A DNA stretch of 64,000 nt from assembly GCF_022539665.2 (NCBI RefSeq), contig NC_081338.1:868001-932000 (forward strand), written 5' to 3'. Shown here piece by piece: positions 12,195 through 25,762 of this stretch; positions within the stretch are counted from its first letter, which is position 1, and every line of letters begins with the position of its first letter. The translations under genes were made by a program, and so were the position numbers. The notes beneath the pieces were generated by a model that did no database searches, was not told where the DNA came from, and saw only the letters and a program-made list of their open reading frames with translations. Source of the DNA: Daphnia carinata (Eukaryota > Arthropoda > Branchiopoda > Diplostraca > Daphniidae).

Positions 12195-13790
<1,596 letters not shown>

Positions 13791-13799
13791 GATAAATTT

Positions 13800-15020
13800 C
13801 AATTAAACAGATATCCAGGTCAAACAGGGACGGTAAACTAAAAACAAAACTCTATATTAAATTATGAGTAAACAACTTTTCACAACATGTTGCTAACCTG
13901 TCCACTAGTGCAAATCGAAGAATTTTACTTCATAGAGGTCTTGTTTACCCTGGAAGATTACGCCAATTTAATGAAAAGAATTCTAACCTGAGAATGTAAC
14001 ACAATTTAAAATATAACAGATATAGATTAAAGCAAAAGTATTAAGCTTACCTCGGGTAATTGATGGTGATGGTTAATTCAATTGAAAACATTCAAGTGGC
14101 ACATAACTATTATTGTCTCAAACATATTAAAGCAGAGAAGCTGTCGTTCATAGAAGAAAAATACATCGTCGTTAGCTCAGAAATGATAAAAATACAAACA
14201 CAGATTTACCTTGTATGTCAAACACTATAGCACTTGAAGAAACAATCGGGATGAGAAGAAAAGATTTTGTTGCACGACACAAAGTCCAAATTTGTTTGCT
14301 TTGTGACAATTGAAATTCAAGTATTTGTTCCGGGAATCACTTCAGTTGTCACTATTTCACTAGTTTTATTCGTTGTTTAGATAAAAGTTCACTCCGGAAG
14401 AACACCGAAGACTGAAGCATGACGACGCCATTTATAAATCAATTAGTAAGAATCACACATCGTTGCACCAATGACCAACCCCACAATTTCGAATAACAAA
14501 TGTTGTATAAAATGGTAATAATGCCACCAAATTGATTAAAAAATTCACTGTCACGTTTTGAATAAATATTTAAGACAAAACGTCGAAACTAAATTACTCT
14601 ATTTCAAAGTCAATGGAATGGCAACGTTGCGTCATTCAGAGACACTCACAAAATTTTTCGCTGTGTCTAATGGCGGGTATAATTTTCTCCTCCATCATTT
14701 ATCGAGTTATTTGTTGTGATTTCCACAAATTCACCTATAAAATTCATTTTGGTAAGTTTGTCACTTTTGAATAAACCTTATTTGTGAATTGGTACATTGT
14801 TGTAATCTAAGATGCCCCAGATTTGTTTACATTTGACAAAATTGCTAGCTATGCACGTTTTTAGTTTTGCTGGTTAGGCTTGGTGCAAATTTTGCTTTGC
14901 TAAATTTTGCTTTGCAAAATTTGCTTTATCATTTTGTGCTTTTGTGGTCACTGTTTGTTTCTGCGTCTAATTGTTAGTCTTAACTTAGTCTTTACTATTT
15001 TATTCATATTTTTTGTCGTA
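13800..15020. other. no gene recognised inside transposon A
   Basis: AT-rich sequence between the catalase fragment and the DUF4806-like gene. I looked for N-terminal catalase exons on the minus strand and found none that I could support. The last 150 bases should hold the promoter and leader of the plus-strand gene. A short tandem of TTTTGCTTTGC lies at 14885-14925. Confidence 0.4.
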
Positions 15021-15022
15021 GA

Positions 15023-16945
15023 ATGGAAATGTCAATTTTGCTGCCAGAAGCACACAAGTTGTTGGTGGTGATCCTCTACACTTAATCGGCGGAAGAAGTA
15101 GCAACGGTTTCCGAAAATTGGAGAGTGGACCAAGATGTCATGTTTTATCCAAACTTCAAGGGACCGAAATTGGAAAAGGCTGTAAGAAGTCATCAAACTC
15201 CCGACTCAAATTGGCCCAGTTACCCTTACATGTTGCTTAAAATTTGTGGTAAGTTTTCTGTAGGAATAATCGTAGCTCGTATACGTCTTAATTTAACGAT
15301 TAATTATACATTATGTTATTTTATTTATTTCGACAGATGACTGGAAAGTTGCCAGAGGGTGGGAAAAAAGAGCGTTGAACCCTAATTCGGATTTGCTTAC
15401 TTCGGATGTGGAAAAGCCGAAGAAAAGAAGATCTTTACCTCCTCGTCGGTTCAGCCCTACAATAGAAAAGAGATCAATCACAAACGGCCCTTCAAAATCA
15501 ACCCAAAAGTGCGCTATTAGTTCAGAGGAGGATAGCGACTCGTCTCCCGACGAAACGATTGAAGACACCTTACGAGATTTGGATGAAGGTGTGTATTTGT
15601 GTCGGTGTGTGTTAAGTCTGATTTATGTCAATGTTCATGTGATTTATGTTTCAGATCTAGAATCGGAGAATGAAGTTACCACTTTACGAGAGAGTCCTGT
15701 CCAAAGTCAAGGCAAGTCAGCAGCCGAGAAAAAAAACCAACGAGATCAACATTGCAAAGGCAAACGCTGCCAAGTCCAACCTTTTAAAGACAAACGCTGC
15801 CAAGGTAAACGCTACCAAGACAAACACTGTCAACACGGTTGCTGAAAAGCCTGTCACTACTAAAGCCAGTGCAAACAAATCCCGTCATTTGAACAATCTC
15901 GCGAAAACGGTTTTCTCCAAGATCTTCAACACGCAGAAGGATGGTGTCGAAACCATCAGTCGTTTCAAGCAGCCACTTGGTATTAAGCCCCTCTCTCCCC
16001 TCCGTGACATGAACCACCAGCTTCCGGCTCCAATGTCGTCTTTAGTTTCCAGTCATCAGCATGTCGCAGCTTCTCCTGGCTCCAAGAGGCGTTTTTTTGT
16101 CGATAGCAATACTTCATCTTCCCTCAAGAAACCCGCGAATGCTCAAGAATCCTCCTTCGACAAGAATGTTTCTCGGCTGACGTTGAAGAAATCTTGCGAG
16201 ATCCTCCAATGTGTTAATCGAGTGGAACAGAAAATTGATCGACTGCTGGCCTTCCAGGACAACCAACACATTGAAGACCTCTTCGACGAGTTAAGTTATG
16301 AAGTTGCCTGTTGACGACTGTGACAGCTGGCATATGCTGGAGGATCTTTTGATGGACAAACGCAATTGCATCAAACTGGTAGGTTTCAATGGTTTTTTTA
16401 GTCCAGTTCCCTTCCCTGTGTTTGTGAAAATTATGTTTATTCAATTTTAAATTTAAAGATTAGCTGTTAATTTCCTTTTGTTCCTCTTTGTTTAGGTTTC
16501 AAAATATTCGACATTGGGTGGCAGTGACCTTGGGGACTGCGTCCGCCGTATATGGGCAGCCCTTGTGACGGACAAATTTGGCTGCGAGTTGTCGTGGATA
16601 GGAAGAGATAAGAAGAAAAAAACCGTAAAAGGATCAAATTGCTTCACTCTCGTTGATAGTAAGGGAGTGCCATTTTGTCCCATTACTTTTCAATTAATTA
16701 ATTTAAACTAGAAATTCCCTTCCTTGCTCTAATTTGCAGGAACGGTAAAGGCAAACATAAAGTACGGAGATGTCAACGATCCTGACATTGAAAAGGCTTC
16801 CCAAGATTGGATTTTCAAGTCAAAACGTCGAGTCCAGCGCACTGAAGACACTTCAAGCGTCGTTCAGTCGTGTGTTCCAAGTCTGTCGGATTCCCCGGTT
16901 GCCGGTACCAGTGGATGCAACAGATCCGCAGTATCCAACATTTAA
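15023..16945 (+). pseudogene. DUF4806-like transposon accessory gene (copy A), broken
   Basis: Five exons with GT-AG introns are visible: 15023-15248, 15337-15588, 15655-16378, 16496-16658, 16740-16945. The N-terminal part has ENWRVDQDVMFYPNFKG...DSNWPSYP, the domain typical of this family. The centre is Lys/Ser-rich with a degenerate KxNAAKxN repeat. The C-terminal part (WHMLEDLLMDKRNC, STLGGSDLGDCVRRIWAAL, LSWIGRDKKKKTV) resembles DUF4806. Breaks are an in-frame TAA at 15083, a one-base excess in the run of eight As at about 15729, and a second frame change at about 16298. Molecular function is unknown. It sits in the same TIR-bounded unit as the CACTA-like transposase, and copy B at 57352 repeats the association. 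Confidence 0.7.
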
Positions 16946-16999
16946 AACTCGGCTAGTTCGTCCGTCTCCAATAAAGGCAAAGGGAAGAAGTAAACTAAG

Positions 17000-17420
17000 A
17001 AGAAACAAATTAAGAAGAAACAAAATAAGAAGACTAAGAAGATCTCACTTTTCAATATTTCATTTTTCCTAAAAGAAATTTTCTCAAATTGTATCATTTT
17101 CATTGATTTTAATAATTGTTTTTATTTGTATCCAGTACCAGAAGCAAAAATACAAAGAACTATGGAAGTAAATCAAGTTGTAAACCGTTTTTCTCTTGAT
17201 CCGCAGCAGGCACAGGTCATTGCTGGGAAGTGATCATTAAACTACCTATTTTTGCTTGGTCACTACCCGAGTTAAACCAGGTTGGCACCACTTCACAGTT
17301 TATTACACACACTGGGTCATTACCTAATAATTTCAATTGGTCGTGACCAGGCGTGTGCAATAGACAGTAAATCGGACATGACCTGGTTTTTACTTCGGGT
17401 TGTTACCAAGCCAAAAGAGG
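17000..17420. other. 3' flank of DUF4806-like gene and right subterminal region
   Basis: The interval has a short Lys/Arg-coding tract (16985-17045) and then sequence with TGGTCACTACC, TGGGTCATTACC and TGGTCGTGACC motifs that match the left subterminal repeats. There is no further gene. Confidence 0.5.
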
Positions 17421-17424
17421 TCGT

Positions 17425-17463
17425 TTCATGGTCACTTCCCAGCAGTGACCTGTGCCAGCTGGG
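17425..17463 (-). repeat. right terminal inverted repeat of transposon A
   Basis: The complement reads CCCAGCTGGCACA, then GCTGGGAAGTGACCATGAAACG after a spacer. It pairs with 9440-9480. Confidence 0.7.
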
Positions 17464-17509
17464 GTACCATGGTTTGCCGTGACGATTTGAGGGGGAGGGA
17501 TGTTCTTTG

Positions 17510-17723
17510 TCATCAGTGTAAAAGCTTCAAATTCCGTGTATTTCGAGTGAGTTGCTAAGACAACTCCGAATTGCATGGTACAAGCATGCGGTATTTATAC
17601 CAACATGAAAACACAAATTTCAAGGTAAAAAGGAAGGGAGGGAGGGACATCACTTTTACTTATTAACTGCTTGAGGGGTATAGAAGGTGGGGCTTCCTTT
17701 TGCTGGCCTTTGGGCTCGTTACA
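17510..17723 (-). mobile_element. 3' LTR of minus-strand Gypsy-type element
   Basis: On the minus strand the LTR starts TGTAACGAGCCC at 17723. A TATA-like block (TATAAATACCGCATG) lies at about 17585-17600, followed by GGAGTTGTCTTAGCAACTC. The same LTR family is at 6810-7012. The polypurine tract directly upstream identifies it as the 3' LTR. Its 3' boundary is approximate, since transposon A begins at 17463. Confidence 0.7.
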
Positions 17724-17739
17724 CTCCTTCCCCCTTCGG
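17724..17739 (-). promoter_or_regulatory. polypurine tract
   Basis: The minus strand reads CCGAAGGGGGAAGGAG immediately before the TGTAAC end of the LTR. This is the expected primer site for plus-strand DNA synthesis of an LTR retroelement. Confidence 0.7.
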
Positions 17740-18101
17740 AGAAATAATTGGTCCTCCAATTTGTGTGTGGTGTCTCCATCACCGGCTAAAGTTGCTGTTA
17801 TGAATAAGACACATAATATAATTTGTTCCTTCACCGAAAAAGAATCGGTCTTCTTTATTTCACATTTCCTTCGCCGGCTAACTGTTACTACAGATAAGAT
17901 AAGAATTTGAATTTTGTATTTATGCTCGTTCTTTCGCCGCTACGGTATTCCCCTCGCGGCGACATTCTAGTTGGTGCTTCTTTTCTTCCTTAGCTTGAGT
18001 CCAGAGGAAATTATTCTTAATTTTCGTGGTTGTTAAGGTATCTCGTTTTGTCTAATTCGTTCCCATTGTAGGAAAATGGCTTGTGCTTTTTCATTTATTG
18101 T

Positions 18102-18840
18102 TTAAGATTTAGACGTGCATTCTTGGGAATCTTTAATTCTTAAATCCGTTCCATGTCGAAGAAGTAATTCTAGCATGTCAATCCGGTTACATTGGGCTCC
18201 AAAATGTAGTGCGGTGTAGATTGTGTCTTGTTGTTTATTTATATTGACGGTTCCTTGATCCATTATTTGTATGGCGTGGTCTTCTGGGCCATACTGGGCC
18301 AAGTAATGTAAGACGGTTTCTCCATTAACTTTTCCAGTGTTGATATTTGTTGGTGTCCATATCAACTTCGCACATTCTACGTGTTCGTATGCGATCGCCA
18401 CCACTAAAGGGGTTCCGCCTAAAGCATTGCGAGCTTTAAACTCGCAGTTGTTGTGCTTTAGTATTCGAATTAGTAATAAGTTGTTATGGGCTGCTGTGAT
18501 ATGGCCAATTGTCCTTCCTTTCTGCATAATTTCCGGGTGTGCCCCAAAGGATAATAATAGATCAGTGGGATCATAACTATTCTTTTGTACACTTGTGTGG
18601 AGCAGTGTACGTCCGTTTTCATGACTTTCCTTGAGAAAGGTGGCTAACCGTTGTCTTGCCCATCCTCGCTGGGTTTTTAATTTGTTGATTATGCATTCCC
18701 TTATTGTGTTCAGCGGAGCTCCCATTATTGCTAGAGAGATTTTCCCTGTTTCTAACTCCATGATGGCTTGTCTCTACAGCTGCATTTTTTCCGCTGTGGC
18801 CTCTGATATTGATTCGATTGTCTTCATCCGGCAATTTTTA
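18102..18840 (-). CDS. ankyrin-repeat protein encoded by Gypsy-type element
   Basis: The frame 18102-18761 encodes about 219 residues with four to five ankyrin-type repeats: GRTLLHTSVQKN, GRTIGHITAAHNNLLLIRIL, GGTPLVVAIAYEHVECAKL, GETVLHYLAQYG, YTALHFGAQCNRIDMLELLL. The preceding part (about 18760-18840) is open in another phase, with a stop near 18775. Ankyrin repeats mediate protein-protein contacts; no partner can be named. The gene lies 360 bp upstream of the polypurine tract and 3' LTR and downstream of the glycoprotein-like gene on the same strand, so it appears to be part of the retroelement. Capture from a host gene is likely. Confidence is high for the repeats and moderate for element membership. 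Confidence 0.75.
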
Positions 18841-18928
18841 CATTTTTCTGTTTCCCGTGGTTAGACGTAAGATCCTTCACGTTCTCGGGGTGCTGTACGC
18901 GTCATATAATCGTCACGGTCATATCCTA

Positions 18929-19402
18929 CTATAAAGTCGAAATTGTCTTCACTTTCCACATCCGGCATCTCATGTCATATTCCATTCGTCTCATGTGGGA
19001 TATTCCACTATATGGCATCATTGATTCCTCGTCTTCACTTGATTCACTACGTGCGTCTAGATTTTCTTTATAAATTTTCCGTTCAATTTCCATGTCTGAT
19101 TCTGTTTCAATGTATGCCGTATATCGTACCGTTTTCTTGTTTTCATCCGCACTATTCACAACCAGCTTTGCTTCGCAGTTCAGATGATGATCTTCACTTT
19201 CGGAGTCGCTGATAGTGAACAGTTTGTATTCCTTCATCGGTCCTTGTGGGGCGATGGACACTTCCTTTTCTTCGGCTTGGTTATCGAATTTACTTGCCAT
19301 TTGGGCTGTTTGTATGTTGCTCGAGACGGTGACGTTGTGCGAAACTTTGCGGAGGCTATGCTGTTGGAGCACTGAGGAGAGTCGTGGTTTTGCGCTTTGC
19401 AA
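18929..19402 (-). CDS. acidic hypothetical ORF between glycoprotein and ankyrin genes
   Basis: A 157-residue frame that I do not recognise. It has an acidic, Ser-rich middle and end (SDSESEDHH, ESDMEIERK, SSEDEESMM). No signal peptide or membrane segment is visible. It lies in the same orientation between the glycoprotein-like relic and the ankyrin ORF. A single stop region near 18850-18930 separates it from the ankyrin frame, so it could be the N-terminal half of the ankyrin protein or a separate spliced exon. Confidence 0.4.
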   Translation of the reverse strand: MQSAKPRLSSVLQQHSLRKVSHNVTVSSNIQTAQMASKFDNQAEEKEVSIAPQGPMKEYKLFTISDSESEDHHLNCEAKLVVNSADENKKTVRYTAYIETESDMEIERKIYKENLDARSESSEDEESMMPYSGISHMRRMEYDMRCRMWKVKTISTL

Positions 19403-19514
19403 AAACTTGCATTTTCTACAATTCTCTTTGGTCTTATTTTTACGATAGTTGCTTCAGATGTTTAACCTGGCCCCTTTTTCTATTCTTATTTCTTTGTTTT
19501 TCTTCTTGACTAGA

Positions 19515-19700
19515 TTATTTATCTGCTTTCATATTTCATGTTGGATTTACATTTTAATTAACCTAGGGCTAGTAGGGTAATTATCTATTTTCTTGGTTAT
19601 TCCCCTTGATGAGATGCTTTGTCTGCTGTCATATTTCATGTTGAGATCACGTATGGGATTGCCTAGGGCTGATAGGGCAATTATCTATTCGGGCCATTCT
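19515..19700 (+). repeat. tandem direct duplication, unit about 100 bp
   Basis: CTGCTTTCATATTTCATGTT...CCTAGGGCTAGTAGGGTAATTATCTATT is followed about 100 bases later by CTGCTGTCATATTTCATGTT...CCTAGGGCTGATAGGGCAATTATCTATT. The two copies are diverged at a few positions. Confidence 0.7.
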
Positions 19701-20499
19701 GTATTCTTGTCTCCTTTATTCCATGGTGTGAATTTTAGTCTTTGTCTTCTTTTTCTAAGGGTCAAACCTATTTGTCTTGTTCGCTCCATTTTTCTTGTTT
19801 TGTCGTATTGTCTTATGGAGGTGTTTGAATTTGTGTATGTTTATCAGTGGCCATACGCCATGTAGCCCAGATCTGCAACTATCTGCTCACTGGTGAACCT
19901 CTACTTTGGCGTGATTCTTCGGACAGCTAATGTATTCTCTTCTGCTTTTGTTTTTGTTTCGGTTTTTGGTTTTGTAGTTAGTTTTGTTAGTCTGAAATAC
20001 AATGTTGTTATCTGAATTTTGTTTGTTTGTTGTAATACCTTTAAATTGATGGAAATGATGAATGATCAAATCAATTAATGAAATTTCAAATTGATGGGTA
20101 ATGGTAAGTGTTTTAGTTACTGGAGGGTCTAATTAATTAGTTTCTAATTAATAGGTAGTATTTGTTAATTGTTTGCTTTAACAAGGGATCTCCCATAACT
20201 TAGGTGATGGGAGAGTAAAAAAACTTTTTTTTTACAGTTTCCAGAATCTTGAAGCTTTACTTTTTGGTGGATTTAGTGTCTTCCATTTCCGGCATGCAAC
20301 GGCATAGATCTTCTCAGACCATGCCATATCCAACGACGTAAGTGCATGTAGTGTGTTTTCACGTGCATCTTTTTGATGATTATGTTTCTTCAATAGATGG
20401 ATAAATTCTTTGATTTGGTACGCTTGGTCGTGGTGAGCGTATTTGACCTTGCCTTTCTGTTGTCATCGGCGTGGGAGCGAACGTTCTTATGAAAGGTTG

Positions 20500-23276
20500 T
20501 TCAATTATCATGTCTGGATGAGAGGTTTGTTCTCGTGCTGGTATCATGTTCCTCCTCTATGCTCTTGTCGTATATTTTCGTCTTTCGGCTTCTGCGGATA
20601 CTATCTTTAATCTTCGCGAAATGGTTGCATACAATGAAAATCCGTAGGCATACGAGGAAGAGTATGAATTCAATCACTGATAGGCTTATGATTTTCAGCT
20701 TGTCGAACCATGAGTACATATGGTTGATTTGATTTTCTTGTTGTTCCGTCATCACTATATCTCCAACAGAATTAGAGTTACGTTCTTGCATTCCACATAC
20801 CAGGACATTTAGGATATTTAACTGCTCCATCTCCACTGTTTCGTTGTTTTTGTTCGGATCTCCATTTAAATTTACTAAAGGTGTTTCCCAAAAACAATCA
20901 GAGTAAGGATGAATTGACCATCCGTCTGTTCGGATGGTACACTTCTTTCCTTCGTAAGTAAAGAACGGTTGAAATCCACATTTGGTTTCAGTTGCCTAGA
21001 TAAAAATTCTTTTTGCTTCACATTGTTGAAATGTCATTGCTTGGCAAAAACCTTGTAGTCTTGTGCAAATAGGTCGGTCTAACGCTGCTGCAGCTAAAAT
21101 TCCGTTGGTTTGGGCCAAGATAACTGCTTGTGCCCCTTTAATTGCTGATAGTTGACAATAAACGTCCGGAATTTTTTTTGCGAATTCGTTCTCGTGTTCT
21201 GTTTCAATGCTGATTTTATATTGTCCGTGCATTTTATTTATTTCGTATTTAATTTTGTCATTGAACTCCTCGATGTTTTTGGGTAGGCTGCTTTCCGAAT
21301 TTTCGTCACTTACGATCATCAGTTTCTTATCCAATGAATTTATCAGGGAAGCGGCTGATAGTAAGTTTTGAGTTTCGTTTTCCTCGATGGCCTAAATTTG
21401 ATTTTCTTCTGATGTAAACGTTATTTCTGTTGTGACTAATGGGGTCTGTGTTGATGATAGTGGTGTCGTTGGGTTTTCTTTCGCCGTCGTTGTACTCGGC
21501 GTGGTTGGAACTGACTGGCGTGTTTTCGTTGATGCTGTTGTTGTGGATGTTTTTTGTGATGTAGTGGGCGTTGTTGTCCTTGACGTAGGCCTAATAGTTG
21601 TAATAGTTGTTGAAGTCGAGGTTACTTTAGTAGTTGTCGTAGGCCTAGTAGTGGTTGTGGCTTTAGTGCTTGCTGACGTGATTATCGGCTTTGTGATTGA
21701 ATGGGATTTTGTCGAGGATGATGCTACATTTCGCTTGGTTATAGATTTATTAGCTGTCGTAGGTTTATTGGCTGTTGTCGTTGTTGTTGGCTTACCTGTT
21801 GTTATAGTTTTTGTTTTTTGGAGTTTTCTTGTCCTCGTTCCGTTGTTTTTCTACAGTTAGCTACTGCAGCTTGTGACCGTACCAGTGAATCATTGCTATT
21901 TATCAGTGTTCTTAATTCCTCTTGCCAGCTCGTCCACTCGGTGTCACAGTCGTGTAGTGTCAGTTGTCTGCCAACTCCATGTTGTGTTAAACATTTTTCA
22001 TTTGGTGCCTTTCCATTTTTTAATAGACCCCAGGCGATCATATCCCAGATAATATTCCCGCTGCCATGATTACTTTTAAAATTCCTCCGAATAGCGGTGA
22101 ATTAATTGTTGTTGTGATTGCTCTCCGTTGTCCTTGTTGTATTTCCTGCATTTCCGCTAGTGTTGTATCCGCAAAGTTTTCTAGGATTTCATGATTACAA
22201 GAAGAGGTGTTTACAGTTTCAAAGACCCATTGTTGCTCTGCGCTGTATTCTTCGTCCCTGCATTCTGCCGGTATGATAGTTTGGTATGCTCCAAGTGTTA
22301 TGCAGAAGTGTGATTCTTGCGCGATTGATTAATAATTTTGTTAATCTACTATCCACCGTGTTGAATATTCTGAACAGGTGGCTGCAACCAGTCCATTACT
22401 TCTCCTTCTGTGATACTAACTTCGCTGTTCTGCAATCGTATCGTTTGGTCAAAGATTTATTCGAATTCTGATCCCGATGGAAGTAGGTCATCGTTGTTCA
22501 GGCGAAGTGAGCTGTTATCGGGTTGCTTTCTCCAGGTTTGTAGTTTATATGGCGTTGTGTATTACGTTCTGTCCTTTTTCCTCGATTCCGATTGCTTGTT
22601 GATGTCCCATTCTTATTGATCCCCAGGCATACGATATGCTATGTAGGCGTTTACCAGTGCCTGAGTCTTCAAGAGGGGTATTTAGCAGAAATGTAATTTC
22701 CTGCTGGATTGATCTCTTTTGCTTGGGCTGTTGGAGTTTTCTGGAGTCTTTCCACACTGATGTATCCAGGTTCGTATTTTGTAGGCATGTATTAATAGTA
22801 GTTTTGAACATCTCGTACATGTATTCTTGTAGTTTCCGGAGGAAAAATTAGGTAGGTTAGCGGAATAAAACTTTGTAACCTTGTGGTGTGATGTTTCGAT
22901 CTGGTTTGCCAAGGAACGAAATCTCGATCTGGCGATTGGTGTCGTATAGACGGCTGGTGTTTTCGTGTTCCGGCATTCTTGGAAGTTCTAGGTATCCGTA
23001 TCCTTTAATCAACATTTGTGAGCATGAATTATTTGTTGTTCTGTCTCCCCACACAACTGTGTTTTGGTTCTGGACGAAGTGTCCTTCTTGCTGGGTGGTA
23101 TTCCACGGTCCAAAAGGGCTTTCAACTGGATCGTCTGGTTTTTCCTGTCGTAGCGTGATTTGTTCAGCTACACAGTTGAGGGTACGGTATTCTTTTATGG
23201 CATACCATTTCCCTTCGCCTGTCGGAGTTGCTGAAGAAATGGAAGAACGTCTAACAGCTAAGCTCTCACACTTCAC
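20500..23276 (-). pseudogene. retroelement envelope-like glycoprotein relic with Thr-rich stalk
   Basis: Several minus-strand frames follow one another: a Cys-containing ectodomain-like part (22857-23276), a second piece (22545-22820), a long Thr/Pro-rich mucin-like tract (about 21440-21850), a Cys-rich part (20996-21334) and a C-terminal part (20501-20836). The last contains one strong hydrophobic segment (VIEFILFLVCLRIFIV) followed by a basic, presumably cytoplasmic tail. This order, with one C-terminal membrane segment downstream of integrase and upstream of the 3' LTR, fits an env-type gene. It lacks the RxxR-fusion-peptide pattern seen in the env at 28.4 kb, so it is a different glycoprotein class, which I cannot name. 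Stops and frame changes break it in at least four places. Confidence 0.5.
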
Positions 23277-23289
23277 AGGTATGTGTTGA

Positions 23290-24650
23290 TCTTTACATTT
23301 AAGGAAGACCGGCCAGCTTATTCCATTGATTTTCAGGGAAAAACCTGGATTTGTCTGATAAGACGACGAAAACCAATCTTAAACGGAAGTTGATGAAATG
23401 AAGAAGAAATTAAAAAGGAAAAATAAGAAGAAGAGGTCCTGAATTCCCATCTTGCACGAGCCACCAAGGCAGCATCTGTGTAATCAACCTCTGGTCTTTC
23501 AGCGTTTGTCAAAACAGAAATCATTCATCACACTGCCAACACCAATTTTCAACAGTGAAGGCTGGCTAGTTTTCAGGAAATTTGATTTTAGAAAACTATC
23601 TAATCTCTCACCCATTCTGAAAATGACCACTTTAGATTTAGTGGCAACGATTAAAATGAAAAAAACTTAAACCAACAGTGAAAATCTTGGTAGGCTAAGT
23701 TGAAGTTGAGAATGCAAGAAGCATTGAAGAGAAACAGGCATGAAATGGGGCTCTGCAAATGGTTTCAGGTAAACTTTCAATGTGGCAAACATATATTTGT
23801 AAGATCTTCACTTTTGGATTCATTTTAAAAGATTTAGTGTCTTCACTAATAACAGACCTTCATGGTGGAAAATAATTAAAACTGATTTGTCATCATTAGT
23901 AGCTTTGTAACCGTAAAGTGCAAAGCTTCCTTATATCTCACTGTAGTATGTGATGTGTAATTAGGTAACCAATAGCTGCTTGAAAATGTGCATAAGGGGA
24001 AAACAAGACACGAAGAACGTCAAATATCATTTATAATTGCTGGGAAAATGCGAATTCTTACCAGAGACGTAGATGGTTCTTTCGGACTAAGGTGAGGTTA
24101 TTCTTTAACAAAAGGTTGCTCTTTAACAAAAGCCATGCATTAACTATTGAAGTTTGACTTATAGACGTTCCTACGTAAATTGTACATTCTAGTTTTGCTC
24201 GAACTAGTTATTGCTTTGGTGAAAAGCGCTCCTAGCCTAAATAACAGTCAGCAGTCACCACCTGGCATAGTTATAGCAGTAGGTTATGATTTAATATATT
24301 TATTGGGCTCTTTGTAATTGTGAAAAGAATTGAAAATGTGATAAGGAAATAAATGGTATGAGAATCAATATTGAATTATAATAGTCTTTTTTTTTGTCCT
24401 GGCCTCAGACGATAGTTTAAGTTTGTAATATTATTCCTATCAACTTTATTTATCAAATGTTGATTATGATAACTAGTCATCGTGTTAACATATCTTTGTC
24501 CCCAGCAACCACAAAAACCCGCGGAACTCATTCAGTTTCCGTATTCACAACGAATCAGTGGTCTTTACCTATGGCATAAGCATCGACAAAGGGAAGTGAT
24601 AAGGGAGATGGATTGGGGGTTGGAGGAATGATCAAAGAGGGTTGACAGAA
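23290..24650. other. no gene recognised
   Basis: AT-rich sequence between the glycoprotein relic and the first long direct repeat. A Lys-coding purine run lies at 23390-23430. No splice-consistent exon series or known motif was found. Confidence 0.4.
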
Positions 24651-24653
24651 CCA

Positions 24654-25112
24654 GGCTAAGTGCGAAAAACATATATTTCTTATATTATATTTAAAGACGT
24701 GAGCGTTGTTCAATAAACCAAAATTGTAAAAAATGAGCTTTATGTAACGGGATATTAGCAATAGATAAATACTAATATAATCCGAAATCAGAGTGCTACC
24801 GAATAAATAACCAAAGATGAACTAGCGTACATACGGTAACATTGTTTGATCTCGGCAAACCTTATAGAAGGTCACGGTTTCAGCACCCTTTGTACATTCC
24901 AACTTCCACGGAATAGGAGGTGGGAAATACATTTTGGAAACAAATATAAAGTTTGTAGGAAAATGAAAATTGAGTGGAGGAAAAGGCTCAGTCCAATGGA
25001 GAAAAACGTCCACTTTTAAATTTGGAAAAAAGTGGGCCTTTTTCGTATGGGTCTTTTTCGTATGGGCCTTTTTGTCGGGCCTTTTTCGTCTGGGCCTTTT
25101 TATCCGACCTCC
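24654..25112 (+). repeat. long direct repeat R1 (about 460 bp)
   Basis: It begins GGCTAAGTGCGAAAAACAT and ends in an array of GGGCCTTTTTCGTNT-like units. R2 at 25763-26183 matches over its length with scattered differences and lacks a segment of about 35 bases. The two copies bracket the integrase remnant in the same orientation. Confidence 0.8.
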
Positions 25113-25762
25113 GTGTCTTCGTATGTTTCGTACCGTCTGTCTATTTTGATGTCATTGGGGAGTCCTTGGTTGTCTCCAGAAGAATAGGAAGAATGGGCTG
25201 TGTTGCAGTGTTCATTCTTTCACTGTGTTGTAAGCGAATGTGGAAGATATTTGTCCCAATTTTCGGGTTCGTCCGTCACATAACCAGTATATCACATACC
25301 ATAACCATAACCAATAAGTCATATAGGGTCCTGTTGAATCGTTCTGCTAATTCGTCTGTTTGGGGATGGTATGCATTTGTTCTTATTTGTTTGATTTTGA
25401 ATAATTTGCAAATTGCTTGGATTAAGCTCGACAGAAAGTTAGTCCCTTGATCTGTTAGGACGACTTCGGGGGATCCATATTTGGTTAAAATATCATTAAA
25501 CAAGGCTCTAGCAATTGTTTGGGCAGTTCGATTTCTCATTGGTACTGTAAAAACGAAGCGACTGGCATAATCTGATAGGACTAAAATATATCTGAATCCC
25601 TTCACGCTTTCTTAAATTGGACCCACAATATCCATCGCAAGTCTTTCCCACACCCTTTTGGCTGGGAGCATAGGCTTCAACGGTGCTTTACTTTCTCCCA
25701 CAGCTTTGCGTTTTGCACATTTTAAGCAATTTTTAATATGTTCCGTTACAAATTTTAGCCTG
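25113..25762 (-). pseudogene. Gypsy integrase remnant, minus strand
   Basis: The minus strand encodes a zinc-finger end (KNCLKCAKRKA), the start of the catalytic core (WERLAMDIVGPI), then in an open stretch at 25276-25605 FRYILVLSDYASRF, GSPEVVLTDQGTNF and NAYHPQTDELAERFNRTL. These are the DxD...D...E landmarks of Ty3/Gypsy integrases. A stop separates the core start from the open stretch, and both ends are cut at the direct repeats R1 and R2. Its position and orientation fit the pol of the element that ends at 17510. Confidence 0.75.

Noticed and set aside
21432-21860. Long plus-strand frame rich in Val
   Set aside because: It is the complement of the Thr-rich stalk coded on the minus strand (ACN codons read as GTN). 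No independent support.
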